Of a stretch of 64,000 bases of DNA, positions 26,756 to 35,946 are shown piece after piece. Origin of the DNA: Galbibacter sp048266365 (lineage in GTDB: Bacteria; Bacteroidota; Bacteroidia; Flavobacteriales; Flavobacteriaceae); contig NZ_JBLWZP010000001.1 of the NCBI RefSeq assembly GCF_048266365.1, forward strand, positions 496,001 through 560,000, given 5' to 3'. The notes beneath the pieces were generated by a model. That model searched no databases, had not been told where the DNA came from, and saw only the letters and a program-made list of their open reading frames with translations. Position numbers and translations under genes: made by a program. The stretch's first letter is position 1; each line of letters opens with the position of its first letter.

Positions 26756-28336
26756 TTATTTAAATATTGACCTCACCTCCTCATAAATCCTCTCAAAATT
26801 AGCTTCCCAATCAGTTTTGGAAAACTGCCTGGATTCTTCCGGTATCTCCTTTTGAATAGTATCTAATTTAAACTGAACTTTCTTGTCCTTTCCATCGGCA
26901 TAGGTGATAAATTCACCTTGTTTTAACCTGAAAAAGACATTGGCTCTAACTTTAGGAATTTCCTTTTCCCCGGTGGTTATACGCGTATCAAAATCAAGGT
27001 TATATCCGCGGTTTACACTTTTGGTTGGATCCTTGACAATCTCAAAAAAACGTTCGTAATATTTTGCGGTGTCCGGGTCGTTGACCTTTCCGAAAAATTG
27101 ATAGGAAAGATTGCTTAATATCGCCTTGCTTGCCTTATCTCCATACATCATGTCGTTTTGAATCTTGTCCTGCATTACATATACTGTGGAGATATCATAA
27201 CTTCTAAGGGTGGCAGGAATACGGTGCATATTTAATAAGCGAATCGTTGGGGCTTCTTCCATCAGTAAGAATGACGGTTCAGAATCCCGCACACTCATTT
27301 GCTTGGTAATCGTGTGGATGATGGTAGCTATGATCGGTGAATACGAAGTTTCATATTTGGGGTTATTCACTACAGAAATTATGTATGGATTTTCGCTACT
27401 ATTAATATTTAACGGCACTTCATCCGCGGATAGAGCCATAAAGATTCGTTGTGTACTGATGCGTTTTAATGCATTGGCCAAGGTACTTTTGACTCCTGCT
27501 GTTTGTTTCTCGGAATCCTTTCCACTGATAAAGGCGTCTGCCATAGCTCTTGATGTGGTATTGGTTTCCAGAAACTGTATCAGACTATCGGTATCCAGAT
27601 ATTGATAAATGGCAATCAAATGGGGGAGGGTGCAGAACAGTGGATAGCTTGTTTTAAGTTTCCAAATCAGGCCACCTATTAATCCTTCTGCAGCATCATT
27701 GAAAAATTTGGAGGTTCCTGTTGAACCGGATTCCCGGTGCTCCAATAGGTTCTCAATAAGTACCCGTGAAACTTCGTTTACGCTCTCCTCATTCTCTAAA
27801 TATCGTGGAGCGATGGGATTTACCCGATGGGTGATTTTATCAAAGGAAATGACTTTAAATGGAATTTGGCCATCCTTAAAGAGGGGATATGCCATTTCTG
27901 TCAGTTCAAAATCTTTATAGTCGTGGATGATTCCACAAAAGTTTTCCTTTTTGAAATGCTTTAAGAAACCGTACACGACGCTTTCTGTTTTTCCACTCCC
28001 TGCAGAACCAATTACAGATGCACCGCGTTTAATGTTATCCAGTTTAAAGTTTCCTTTGGTCGTTACAAAATTGATTTGATATCGATGGTCTGCGTTTTTT
28101 GATCTTTCAGTTTTATGTAAGAAAGCATAAAAGACCGTATTAATCAACAAAAGTGGGCAGACCACAGTCAGTAATACCAAAGCCATATCGTTCCAATATT
28201 GAAGAAGAAGCGCTACTGCCAGGAGTAGAAGATTGTTAAGAAAAAAGGCATATTTAGAGACTTGGTACAATCCGTAGAATAGCATACTGATAAGGCCAAT
28301 AGTAAGAAGAGCGGTAAAGAGATTATCGATGTACAT
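26756..28336 (-). CDS. Type IV secretion coupling protein (VirD4/TraG-type, MobC in Bacteroides elements)
   Basis: The 526-residue protein has two or three N-terminal membrane segments (residues 8-70), then a VirD4-like ATPase with Walker A GSAGSGKT (110-117) and Walker B SFLLMEEAPT (about 343-352). A TraM-recognition-type region (GDKASKAILSNLSYQFFGKVNDPDTAKYY) follows. It couples the relaxosome to the transfer channel. It is on the opposite strand to tra genes, an unusual layout for the CTnDOT group, where it lies next to the relaxase. Confidence 0.9.
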   Translation of the reverse strand: MYIDNLFTALLTIGLISMLFYGLYQVSKYAFFLNNLLLLAVALLLQYWNDMALVLLTVVCPLLLINTVFYAFLHKTERSKNADHRYQINFVTTKGNFKLDNIKRGASVIGSAGSGKTESVVYGFLKHFKKENFCGIIHDYKDFELTEMAYPLFKDGQIPFKVISFDKITHRVNPIAPRYLENEESVNEVSRVLIENLLEHRESGSTGTSKFFNDAAEGLIGGLIWKLKTSYPLFCTLPHLIAIYQYLDTDSLIQFLETNTTSRAMADAFISGKDSEKQTAGVKSTLANALKRISTQRIFMALSADEVPLNINSSENPYIISVVNNPKYETSYSPIIATIIHTITKQMSVRDSEPSFLLMEEAPTIRLLNMHRIPATLRSYDISTVYVMQDKIQNDMMYGDKASKAILSNLSYQFFGKVNDPDTAKYYERFFEIVKDPTKSVNRGYNLDFDTRITTGEKEIPKVRANVFFRLKQGEFITYADGKDKKVQFKLDTIQKEIPEESRQFSKTDWEANFERIYEEVRSIFK

Positions 28337-29018
28337 AGTTCAAAATATTAGAATTTATAATAGTGGCTTTGCTTTTCGCACAGGCCTACTTCTTTCTTCA
28401 GGTTTTCCGGTTACTCAATTTCGGCAATGACAGCATTGCTTCTTTTCAATAACTTAGCTTCCAATGTTCGCTCTTTCATATCCAACTTTTCTTTGACGAG
28501 ATCTCGTTATAAAAACAAAAAGTAGAACTTCAGTGAGTGATTTGAAGTTTGTCCATGAAAATGCGGTACCGGGTAGCTTAAAGCTAGCTAGCATTTTTAG
28601 GGAAAAAATTTCCTGTCTTGTTGTTTTCTTGATGAATAGGGCCTTCGGCGAAAGTCTATAATGGGTAGCCCTACATAAATTTTAAAGCTGAAACTCAGTG
28701 AAATAAAGATAACGATTTTTATTGAACTGAGGATGGTTTAAATGCAAGTGGATTATATTCAGTGTGATGTTGTTTCAAGACAGTTACAGTTCCTTGAGGT
28801 AAGCATTATAGGCCTTTTTTCATGCTTTTACAACAGGATTTAAAGTGTTTACAACAAAACTTTATTCTTTACTGTGGAAACCTATATCTTGAAAAAGCAC
28901 TGCATATGTGGTTTCCCGTAAGTTATGCGCTTTTTGAATGTATATATTTATGGACTTATATAATTGTTGGGGCAGAAGGACAGATTTTTGTTATCACACC
29001 AAACTAAACTGAATTGAA
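28337..29018. other. 682-bp stretch without a confident gene, between conjugation and defence genes
   Basis: The minus strand near 28430-28510 has a short helical frame ending at 28413 or so (LVKEKLDMKERTLEAKLL), likely a remnant. A TATAATTG (28959-28966) with TTTG at 28933 could be a weak promoter for the helicase operon. A 61-codon plus-strand frame at 28822 is rich in Trp, Tyr and Leu and looks spurious. Confidence 0.35.
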
Positions 29019-30539
29019 ATGCTGAAAAGAATAACATTAAAAGGGGAACAGAAAAATGTATTATTCCTACCGCCAAAAAATCCAATTCAAATAAAAGGAG
29101 TTGCGGGAAGTGGAAAAACTACGGTCGCACTTTATCGAGCGAAACACCTACTTGAAACACAAGCAAATCTTTTCAAGGAAACTAAAATTGTGATTTTTAC
29201 ATACAATAAAACACTTTCGGCATACATAAAAGCAATAAAACCATATATAAATGGTGGATACCAAAAAGATACAGATGAAATAACCCCCCAAACACCTGAT
29301 GGACTAAATGTTCAAATCATCAACTTTCATAGCTGGGCATTTCGTTTTGCAGGTATTCCTTTTGACTCAACAATTCGGCAATGGACTCAAGTTGAAATTA
29401 TTGAGGACATCATAAGTGGATTGACATCAAGCACTTCAAATATTTTAGATAAAAGTGCAGAATTTTTTCAAGAAGAAATTTCTTGGATGAAAGGAAAACT
29501 ATTTAAAGACAAATCGGAATATCTTGAAGCTGCAAGAACAGGAAGAGGCACGTCTGACCGTGTTACAAAAACTGACAAAGAGGTTATTTGGGTGGTTTAT
29601 GAAAAATATAATCATGAATTGAAAAACAGAGGTCAAGTTGATTTTGATGACTATGCAATATTAGCATTGAGAAAAATTCAAAACGATCCTAATTTTATTC
29701 CGCCTTACACACATATAATAATTGATGAAGCTCAAGATTTGAACAAAGCTCAAATTCTCGCCATTTCGAGTTTAGTCGATAATGAAACAAATAGTTTGTC
29801 AATAATTGCTGATGCTGCACAGCGTATTTTTAAAAGTGGTTTTGTTTGGAGTGAAGTTGGCATTAATGTAAGAGGTGGGAGAACTATTGCTTTTAAAAAG
29901 AATTACAGAAACACGATAGAAATTGCAAAAGCAGCAAATGCATTGTTAGAAAATGAAACTGACAATGAAGACTTTACTGAAATAGAATACTCAGTTCGAG
30001 AAGGTGAAAAGCCTAAAATTGCATACTATTCAGATTTTGATGAGCAACTGAGCTACCTTGACGACCAACTCACTGTATTGAATAATAGTGATAATCTAAA
30101 TAGTACTGTTGTTCTTCATCGGTCAACAAATGGGGTGAAGCGAATCAAAGCATTTCTTGATGCAAATGGATTTTCTACCGAGTTAGTCAAATCAAACCTG
30201 TCCGTCAACTATGGAAATGATAGTGTGAAGATTTGCACAATGTCATCTGTGAAAGGGCTTGAATTTAATAATGTATTTATCCTTGACCTGAATGATGGAA
30301 TTATTCCTTATCCCCAAGGATTCATTGAAACGGATGATGAATTTCATATTTCAACTGAACGAAGGTTGCTTTATACCTGCATGACTAGGGCAAGAAATAA
30401 ACTTTTCCTGTTTTCAAGTGATAATAGTAATCCTTCACGTTATTTGAAAGAGATTGATGCGGGCTTGTTGGAAGATATAAGCTCTTCTCAATCCTCTCAA
30501 GGAACATTTAACAAATACGATGATGACCTACCATTTTAA
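29019..30539 (+). CDS. UvrD/Rep-like superfamily I helicase with an SSB-type C-terminal tail
   Basis: The 506-residue protein has Walker A GVAGSGKT (27-34), motif Ia/II including HIIIDEAQDLNKAQ (about 231-244), and late motifs VKICTMSSVKGLEFNNVFIL and RRLLYTCMTRARNKLFLF. It is shorter than UvrD (about 720) and lacks the long 1B/2B insertions. The last residues are KYDDDLPF, after a disordered Ser/Gln linker; Bacteroidota single-stranded DNA-binding proteins end in the same DDLPF, which binds repair and replication partners. The DarT-like gene starts 9 bases after its stop. A role in sensing or unwinding DNA in a defence operon is inferred. Confidence 0.88.
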   Translation: MLKRITLKGEQKNVLFLPPKNPIQIKGVAGSGKTTVALYRAKHLLETQANLFKETKIVIFTYNKTLSAYIKAIKPYINGGYQKDTDEITPQTPDGLNVQIINFHSWAFRFAGIPFDSTIRQWTQVEIIEDIISGLTSSTSNILDKSAEFFQEEISWMKGKLFKDKSEYLEAARTGRGTSDRVTKTDKEVIWVVYEKYNHELKNRGQVDFDDYAILALRKIQNDPNFIPPYTHIIIDEAQDLNKAQILAISSLVDNETNSLSIIADAAQRIFKSGFVWSEVGINVRGGRTIAFKKNYRNTIEIAKAANALLENETDNEDFTEIEYSVREGEKPKIAYYSDFDEQLSYLDDQLTVLNNSDNLNSTVVLHRSTNGVKRIKAFLDANGFSTELVKSNLSVNYGNDSVKICTMSSVKGLEFNNVFILDLNDGIIPYPQGFIETDDEFHISTERRLLYTCMTRARNKLFLFSSDNSNPSRYLKEIDAGLLEDISSSQSSQGTFNKYDDDLPF

Positions 30540-30548
30540 CTCTTGTAT

Positions 30549-31232
30549 ATGAATTTAAAAACAAATTACATAGAATTTAAAGAAGAAATAGATAAAAGAG
30601 AAATTGAGTTCCTCATACATTTCACGCCAACGATCAACTTACTTAGCATCTTAGAGAATAAAGAATTAATGAGTAGAGACAAATTAGAAAGTTTGGACAT
30701 CGAACAATTTGATGTTATGGACTATGTGCAATTCATGGATAATGTAAGATACGATGATAAAAGTTATATAAACTTGTCATTATCAGGGCCAAACACTTTT
30801 TTGTTTTCAAAATTTCGAAAAAAAAGTAAAGAGGACTTCACAATAAATTGGTGCATTATTAAAATAAACCCAAAACACATTTACGATAGCGAAACTCTTT
30901 TCTCAATTACAAACGCAGCTTCAAATGCAGCTAAAAGACAATTTGGGATTTCAGGAGACTTAGAAAAGTTCAAAATGCTATTTCAGGGACAACTAAATAT
31001 AAATACTTTCAATGGTGTTCGTACTCTTACCAGAAATTCAACTCATCCAAAATACCCAACGGATGTTCAGGCAGAGATATTAGTTAAAAACTCAATTCCG
31101 GCAGATAGTATAATATCTGTTTGCTTTGAATCTGAAGAGAAATTGGCTGAAGCCAGAGCTGCTATGTCTTCTTTCGACACCAATAAGTTTAAAGTTGATA
31201 AAGCAATTTTTTCACCAAATCGCTCGAAATGA
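30549..31232 (+). CDS. darT: DarT-like DNA ADP-ribosyltransferase (DUF4433)
   Basis: ATG at 30549 is preferred to a TTG at 30543. The 227 residues follow the DarT pattern: FLIHFTPTINLLSILENKEL (His24), ELMSRDKL, INLSLSGPNTFLF, NAASNAAKRQFG, and the catalytic-Glu block PTDVQAEILV (Glu176). Residue pattern (NAAS block, PTDVQAE) resembles the DarT1 rather than the DarT2 group. DarT enzymes ADP-ribosylate bases in single-stranded DNA using NAD and are toxic unless reversed. The next gene overlaps by ATGA and encodes an ADP-ribosyl hydrolase of a different fold from DarG, so this looks like a DarT pair with an alternative antidote. Confidence 0.8.
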   Translation: MNLKTNYIEFKEEIDKREIEFLIHFTPTINLLSILENKELMSRDKLESLDIEQFDVMDYVQFMDNVRYDDKSYINLSLSGPNTFLFSKFRKKSKEDFTINWCIIKINPKHIYDSETLFSITNAASNAAKRQFGISGDLEKFKMLFQGQLNINTFNGVRTLTRNSTHPKYPTDVQAEILVKNSIPADSIISVCFESEEKLAEARAAMSSFDTNKFKVDKAIFSPNRSK

Positions 31233-32767
31233 AAGCGGAAATTAAATATAAAGGGAGTTTAAAGCTTGCGGCTATCGGAGATGCTTTAGGTTGGATGACT
31301 GAGTTTGAAAAAAGCGAAGGGTCAGTAAAGAAAAATTTCGGAACCGATTACATCAACTCCTTTCACGATTGGGAAAAAAATGTTGGCGGTAGGTTTCACG
31401 GATACATAGACAAGCTCAACTCGGGTTCATATTCCGATGACACTCAATTATTACTTTCTGTAGCTCGTTCAATTAAAAAGGACGGATTTGTGGATCAGCA
31501 ATATTTTGCTAAAAAAGAGTTACCTGATTGGTTGCTCTATTCCAGAGGTGCAGGTAGAACTATTAAAAATGCAGCTCGGAAAATAGAACGTAAATCGGCA
31601 GAATGGAATAACAATTTTTTTACATTTAAGGCTGGTAAAGTAACAATTGACTATCGAGAAAGTGGTGCAAATGGAGCTGCAATGAGAATACTACCAATTG
31701 CCTTGGCCAACTTTGGTGAACCTGACAAAATCAAAGAAGAAATATTTGGGAATAGCATAATAACTCACGGACATCCAAGGGCTATTTTAGGAGCAATGCT
31801 TTATGGTTATTCTATTGACACAATTTTGAGATTTAATCCAGAGAATTTTAACTACACAAACTTTCTTACCGAATTAGGTAAAGACATTCATCAAAAATTT
31901 TCTATTGACTTTTTAGATAATCCCAAATTAAAAAGCTGGGAAATAGAATGGAACAAAAACTCTAAAGAGTCATTTAGAATTTTGTTTAAATCCATTGTAG
32001 ATGAAACTCAAGAATATTTAAGAACAACTTATAAATTGATTAATAATAACTCATCCGATTTTGATGTGTTGTCTAAATTAGGCTGTTATAAGAATGAGAC
32101 AAAAGGTTCAGGAACTTCTACAGTGATTGCAGGAATTTATTTGGCTTGTAAATATTTTAATGAACCTTTAAAAGGGATCGAACAAGCTGTAAATTCAATT
32201 GGAACTGACACAGACAGTATAGCAGCATTTACAGGTGGTTTAATTGGTGCGTTACACGGTCAATCAATTATTCCGTCTAGATGGAAAAACGTTCAAGATG
32301 TTGATTACCTGGATGAAATTTCAATTCGCTTACTTGAGATTTCTGAAAGTAGAGCCGAATTTAAAAGTGCATTAAAAAATGAGAAGTATAAACCAATTTC
32401 AGAAATTGAAAGTGATTGCTTTCAAACAGATGACAAGGTTTATCTTGAAACATTAGGAGTAGGAACTATTAAAGGTATTGATAGGCAAAAAGCTTTGACA
32501 AAAGGAAAATACAATTTGATTTTAGATGTTGAGTTTGAAGTTGGACAGTTTTGCCGGTTTGCAAAATTATTGAGCATAGAAAAGGAAGAGAAAACAGACT
32601 TATTTAATGGAAGTTTAGAAAATGAAATGAATCTATTAAAAGGATTTAATTTGGACTATAATTCAAAAGAGCGAATCGAGAAATTTATAGAATCCTTGAA
32701 AGAGAATGATAAAAAGGAATTTAAAGAAATCATTAAGCTGATTGAAAAAAGAACAAAATATATATGA
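31229..32767 (+). CDS. ADP-ribosylglycohydrolase (DraG/ARH fold), probable antidote to the DarT-like toxin
   Basis: The 512-residue protein is an all-helical ARH enzyme in residues 1-370: AAIGDALGWMTEF, SYSDDTQ (Asp70, Asp71 as metal ligands), GANGAAMRILPIAL, and GTDTDSIAAF (Asp327, Asp329). All metal ligands look present, so it should remove ADP-ribose. Residues about 370-512 add a domain absent from small ARH enzymes, with beta strands around DKVYLETLGVGTIKGIDRQK and a charged helical end. It overlaps the DarT gene (ATGA) and is followed by a coupled small frame. Reversal of DNA ADP-ribosylation is inferred from pairing. Confidence 0.85.
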   Translation: MKAEIKYKGSLKLAAIGDALGWMTEFEKSEGSVKKNFGTDYINSFHDWEKNVGGRFHGYIDKLNSGSYSDDTQLLLSVARSIKKDGFVDQQYFAKKELPDWLLYSRGAGRTIKNAARKIERKSAEWNNNFFTFKAGKVTIDYRESGANGAAMRILPIALANFGEPDKIKEEIFGNSIITHGHPRAILGAMLYGYSIDTILRFNPENFNYTNFLTELGKDIHQKFSIDFLDNPKLKSWEIEWNKNSKESFRILFKSIVDETQEYLRTTYKLINNNSSDFDVLSKLGCYKNETKGSGTSTVIAGIYLACKYFNEPLKGIEQAVNSIGTDTDSIAAFTGGLIGALHGQSIIPSRWKNVQDVDYLDEISIRLLEISESRAEFKSALKNEKYKPISEIESDCFQTDDKVYLETLGVGTIKGIDRQKALTKGKYNLILDVEFEVGQFCRFAKLLSIEKEEKTDLFNGSLENEMNLLKGFNLDYNSKERIEKFIESLKENDKKEFKEIIKLIEKRTKYI

Positions 32768-32916
32768 GGACAGATCTATTTTGTGCAATTCCTACGCTAG
32801 CACTATTAAATTATAGAATTCACAAAATTACTGGACAATTCAAAGATGGAGAGCGAAATGGAATTATTTTGATATGTAGCAAGAAATTGAAAAAAGGCAC
32901 AGATGTGATTATATAA
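32764..32916 (+). CDS. Small coupled reading frame, 50 residues, unknown
   Basis: ATG overlaps the glycohydrolase stop (ATGA at 32764). The product starts MRTDLFCAIPTLALL and has a basic C-terminus. The frame after it (LDNRIYYAKPELNDY, other frame, to about 32973) and ETNAVKQLNVDAS (to 33080) reads like parts of one larger gene broken by frameshifts, so this may be the 5' stub of a decayed gene rather than a true small protein. Confidence 0.35.
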   Translation: MRTDLFCAIPTLALLNYRIHKITGQFKDGERNGIILICSKKLKKGTDVII

Positions 32917-33122
32917 AACTGGATAATAGAATTTATTACGCTAAACCTGAACTAAATGACTATACAAAAACTTGAAACCGGCCTAGCTGAAGTTATTCAA
33001 TTAGAGATCAACTTTCAACTGTTATATACGCAGTCATGAAAGAAACAAATGCAGTAAAACAATTAAATGTTGACGCTAGTTAGTACTTCTACAGCTGTAG
33101 AAACATAATTTAAAATTATTTC

Positions 33123-33902
33123 ATGGAGATCTCACCTAAATATAGAATGGAATTAACTCACAAAGTTAATGAAGCGATTTACGAAGAATATAAAACGTAT
33201 AAGTATGTGAAACTCTATATTGAAAAATGGCATCAAGAAGAAGGGAGTTGGAACAATGCATGGGAGAATTTCATCATATATTTTAAAGATGGAACAGAGA
33301 ACATTGACTTGTTAACCACATTGCATAAAATGGAAGGCGAAGATTTATTAAAGATTGCAATTGATATGGGAATTGAAACTCCAAATTTTATACCAAGTAT
33401 TCCTACCTTTAAAAATGAACTTAAATCAAGCTACAAAACAGCAAGTGCTACTTTTGAGAAAGCTTTTCAGCAAATAGAATCACATCCGGATATAGCTGTG
33501 GGATTAGCTAATTCTGCATTAGAAAGTATTATATGCGAAATTTTAAAAGATGAGAGAGTTACATATAAAACCACTAGAAAAGAAACATTGTATAAATTAA
33601 CTCAGGAAATACTAAAAGAATTTTCCCTTTTTCCAAATGGAGATATGCCGAAAGAAATTAAAGCTATTGGTAGTGCTTTATTAAAATTAAATCAGAATAT
33701 TGAACAATTACGAAGTGATAAAACAATATTTCACGGTAAAACGGAAGGAGATATTGTAATCGAAGATTCTATATACACGTACTTTATTGTTAATAGTGTT
33801 ACAACAGTAGGTCTATTTTTAAATTCATTCTATAAATATAAATTACCAAAACCTCCAGAACCTAATGAGAAAATAGAAAACCATGATGATTTACCATTTT
33901 AA
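33123..33902 (+). CDS. Abi_C-type (abortive infection) protein with an SSB-type C-terminal tail
   Basis: The 259-residue protein has an unknown N-terminal 105 residues and an Abi_C-like helical domain: HPDIAVGLANSALESIICEIL (about 120-140), a middle helix, and the closing LRSDKTIFHGKTEGD with its His (about 203), a HEPN-like pattern. The C-terminus is NEKIENHDDLPF after a proline-rich linker, again the SSB tip DDLPF that ends the helicase. Abi_C proteins are linked to phage exclusion; mechanism is not clear. It is 356 bases after the glycohydrolase gene, so it may be a separate unit of the same island. Confidence 0.7.
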   Translation: MEISPKYRMELTHKVNEAIYEEYKTYKYVKLYIEKWHQEEGSWNNAWENFIIYFKDGTENIDLLTTLHKMEGEDLLKIAIDMGIETPNFIPSIPTFKNELKSSYKTASATFEKAFQQIESHPDIAVGLANSALESIICEILKDERVTYKTTRKETLYKLTQEILKEFSLFPNGDMPKEIKAIGSALLKLNQNIEQLRSDKTIFHGKTEGDIVIEDSIYTYFIVNSVTTVGLFLNSFYKYKLPKPPEPNEKIENHDDLPF

Positions 33903-33997
33903 ATTTCTACAATGATCAAACTCAATTGAAAAACATAAAGTTTTGTTGTTAAGGCAAATAGAAGCTTGCTAAGAATAAAAAGTATAACAGTGTAATT

Positions 33998-35842
33998 ATG
34001 AGAATCATACCTAACATTTCAGACTATCTCTTGCCTTATCGTTTTTTACTGTATAAAAAACATAAGCAAGAGGTTTTACAAAATGTAGAGAAACTAAAAC
34101 CGGAAGCATATAAATTAGACAGTTTAATGTTAGGGTATCGGAAAGAATTGGCAAAACTTATCAAGGAAACAAGCTACGACATAAGTGGCGATAATGCTTT
34201 TAATGAAAAGATAGAACGAGAACTAAACAAAGTAGATCAACAGTATAAAAAGGACCCTTCTGCTATTATTGCAGGCGCGGAAGCAGCTTTTTTTACGGGA
34301 GCCAGTATATTAACTTCTTACTTAGCCGTAGACCAACATGTTTATGAAGGTATGTCTAGGCTTTCGGGTGAAAACCTAAATAATCTGGCAGATTTAAGTA
34401 GCAAAGTTCAGACCTATGATCACAATTTTTGGAGTGGTTTTTCTTCTGAAGGGATTAGTAAAATAGGTGGGCATATAGGCGAAAGTGTAGCAGCAGAAAA
34501 CTTACTAGAAAATGGTTTAGATGTTGCGTGGCCAGAAGTTTCCAATCAAAGCGGTTGGGATTTATTGATTGAAGGACATGAGGTTAATATAAAAACGGTA
34601 AGTGATGCCAGTCAGCTATCAGAACATTTTGATAAATACCCTGATATTCCTGTTATCATACCGGGCGATGCAACCAATATTCCCGAAAATGCTATACACA
34701 TAGGGGGCGAGGATGGTATTGAAAAGATGATCGAAGCCTTTAACGAAGGAGCTTCAGAAACTATTATTGTGGATCATGATATGGTAGGCTCAGATATTAT
34801 GGAGCAGACCGCAGAAGCTACAGGTTTTTTAACGGGATCTATGTCAAACCTTTTTGACACATATGTTCCAATAATTACCGCTAGTTGTTCTTCAATAAGA
34901 GAGTTTAAAATAATTCGCAAAGGTGAGACAACAATTGTCAATGCTGCAAAAAATATCGGGTTAGATGTAATCGGCTCGGGCTTTGGAGCAGCGAGTGGAG
35001 GTGCCGTAGGTGCTATAATTGGTTCTATTGTTCCAGGCCCCGGTACTGTAATAGGTGGAGTAATAGGAAGTTTAACAGGAGCTATTTTAGGAAGAAAGGG
35101 ATCAGACCGAGTTAAAAACAAACCATTTAACGAAGCTTTAAAAACATATAAAGTAAAAACTCATCAATTTAATAGTAAGTATAAGAATGCTTCATGGGCA
35201 TTGACAAACAATCTTGATAATTTTAAATATAATGAACAAAGAGCGCTAAATAGTCGGATGAAAACGCACAAAGGAGAAATACATAAACGGACAAATCAAT
35301 TATTGGCGGATAATAAATCAATTTTTGCTTTTCATGTTTCGACAATCCTAGCCATGAAACAAATAGGAACTTTAGAGATTGATAGAAAGTATTATGAACA
35401 CCAACGAAAATTTAAAAGAGATTCATGGGTAAAAAGAACCTTTTGGCCATCGGTTAAAGAATTCACTTATTTAGAAGCGGAAGAGCAGTATAAAACCTTA
35501 AAAGCAGAGGTTGAATCTATACAGGAAAGGGGGCATTCACACGTAGAAGGCATTAAACTTGTACAATTCTTTTCAGAAAGAGGAATCATAAAAGATAAGT
35601 TAATAGATATGATACGCAAAGCAGAAAGAGAAAGGGTGGTAAATGAGGTAGACCTATGGACCTACATTAAAGAAAGTCAAAAGGATTTGGCAACACATCG
35701 ATATCATGCCTTGAGCAGAATTGCTAAGCAATTCACCAACGAATCAAACAATTATAGAGAAAGCATAAAGAAATTGACTATACCCGTGCAAGTGGCTTTA
35801 GATAAATTGTTTAATGAGAAGAAAAAATTAGGATTAGAATAG
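33998..35842 (+). CDS. Large protein with a putative restriction-nuclease-like segment and a glycine zipper
   Basis: I know no name for this 614-residue protein. Residues about 160-230 look like a PD-(D/E)XK-type core: GGHIGESVAAENLLENG (helix with Glu), GWDLLIEGHEV (Asp188), VNIKTV (Lys199, with Asn197 where Glu or Gln is usual). Residues about 325-365 are a glycine zipper of two to three hydrophobic helices (GAASGGAVGAIIGSIV and IGGVIGSLTGAILG) that can insert in membranes. The remaining 240 residues are charged helices. No signal peptide is present. A cell-killing or membrane-acting defence effector is possible; the assignment is by motif only. Confidence 0.5.
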   Translation: MRIIPNISDYLLPYRFLLYKKHKQEVLQNVEKLKPEAYKLDSLMLGYRKELAKLIKETSYDISGDNAFNEKIERELNKVDQQYKKDPSAIIAGAEAAFFTGASILTSYLAVDQHVYEGMSRLSGENLNNLADLSSKVQTYDHNFWSGFSSEGISKIGGHIGESVAAENLLENGLDVAWPEVSNQSGWDLLIEGHEVNIKTVSDASQLSEHFDKYPDIPVIIPGDATNIPENAIHIGGEDGIEKMIEAFNEGASETIIVDHDMVGSDIMEQTAEATGFLTGSMSNLFDTYVPIITASCSSIREFKIIRKGETTIVNAAKNIGLDVIGSGFGAASGGAVGAIIGSIVPGPGTVIGGVIGSLTGAILGRKGSDRVKNKPFNEALKTYKVKTHQFNSKYKNASWALTNNLDNFKYNEQRALNSRMKTHKGEIHKRTNQLLADNKSIFAFHVSTILAMKQIGTLEIDRKYYEHQRKFKRDSWVKRTFWPSVKEFTYLEAEEQYKTLKAEVESIQERGHSHVEGIKLVQFFSERGIIKDKLIDMIRKAERERVVNEVDLWTYIKESQKDLATHRYHALSRIAKQFTNESNNYRESIKKLTIPVQVALDKLFNEKKKLGLE

Positions 35843-35946
35843 TTTAATTATTGAATGTATAAATTATTAGATATAGCCATAATCAGGTGAATATTTAAGG
35901 TAATAGGGTAAAAGTTAATTTAATAGATTATATATAACACAAGTAC

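Noticed and set aside
28822..29007. A 61-codon frame before the helicase gene.
   Set aside because: Trp/Tyr/Leu-rich, no family pattern, and the promoter candidate for the helicase lies inside it.
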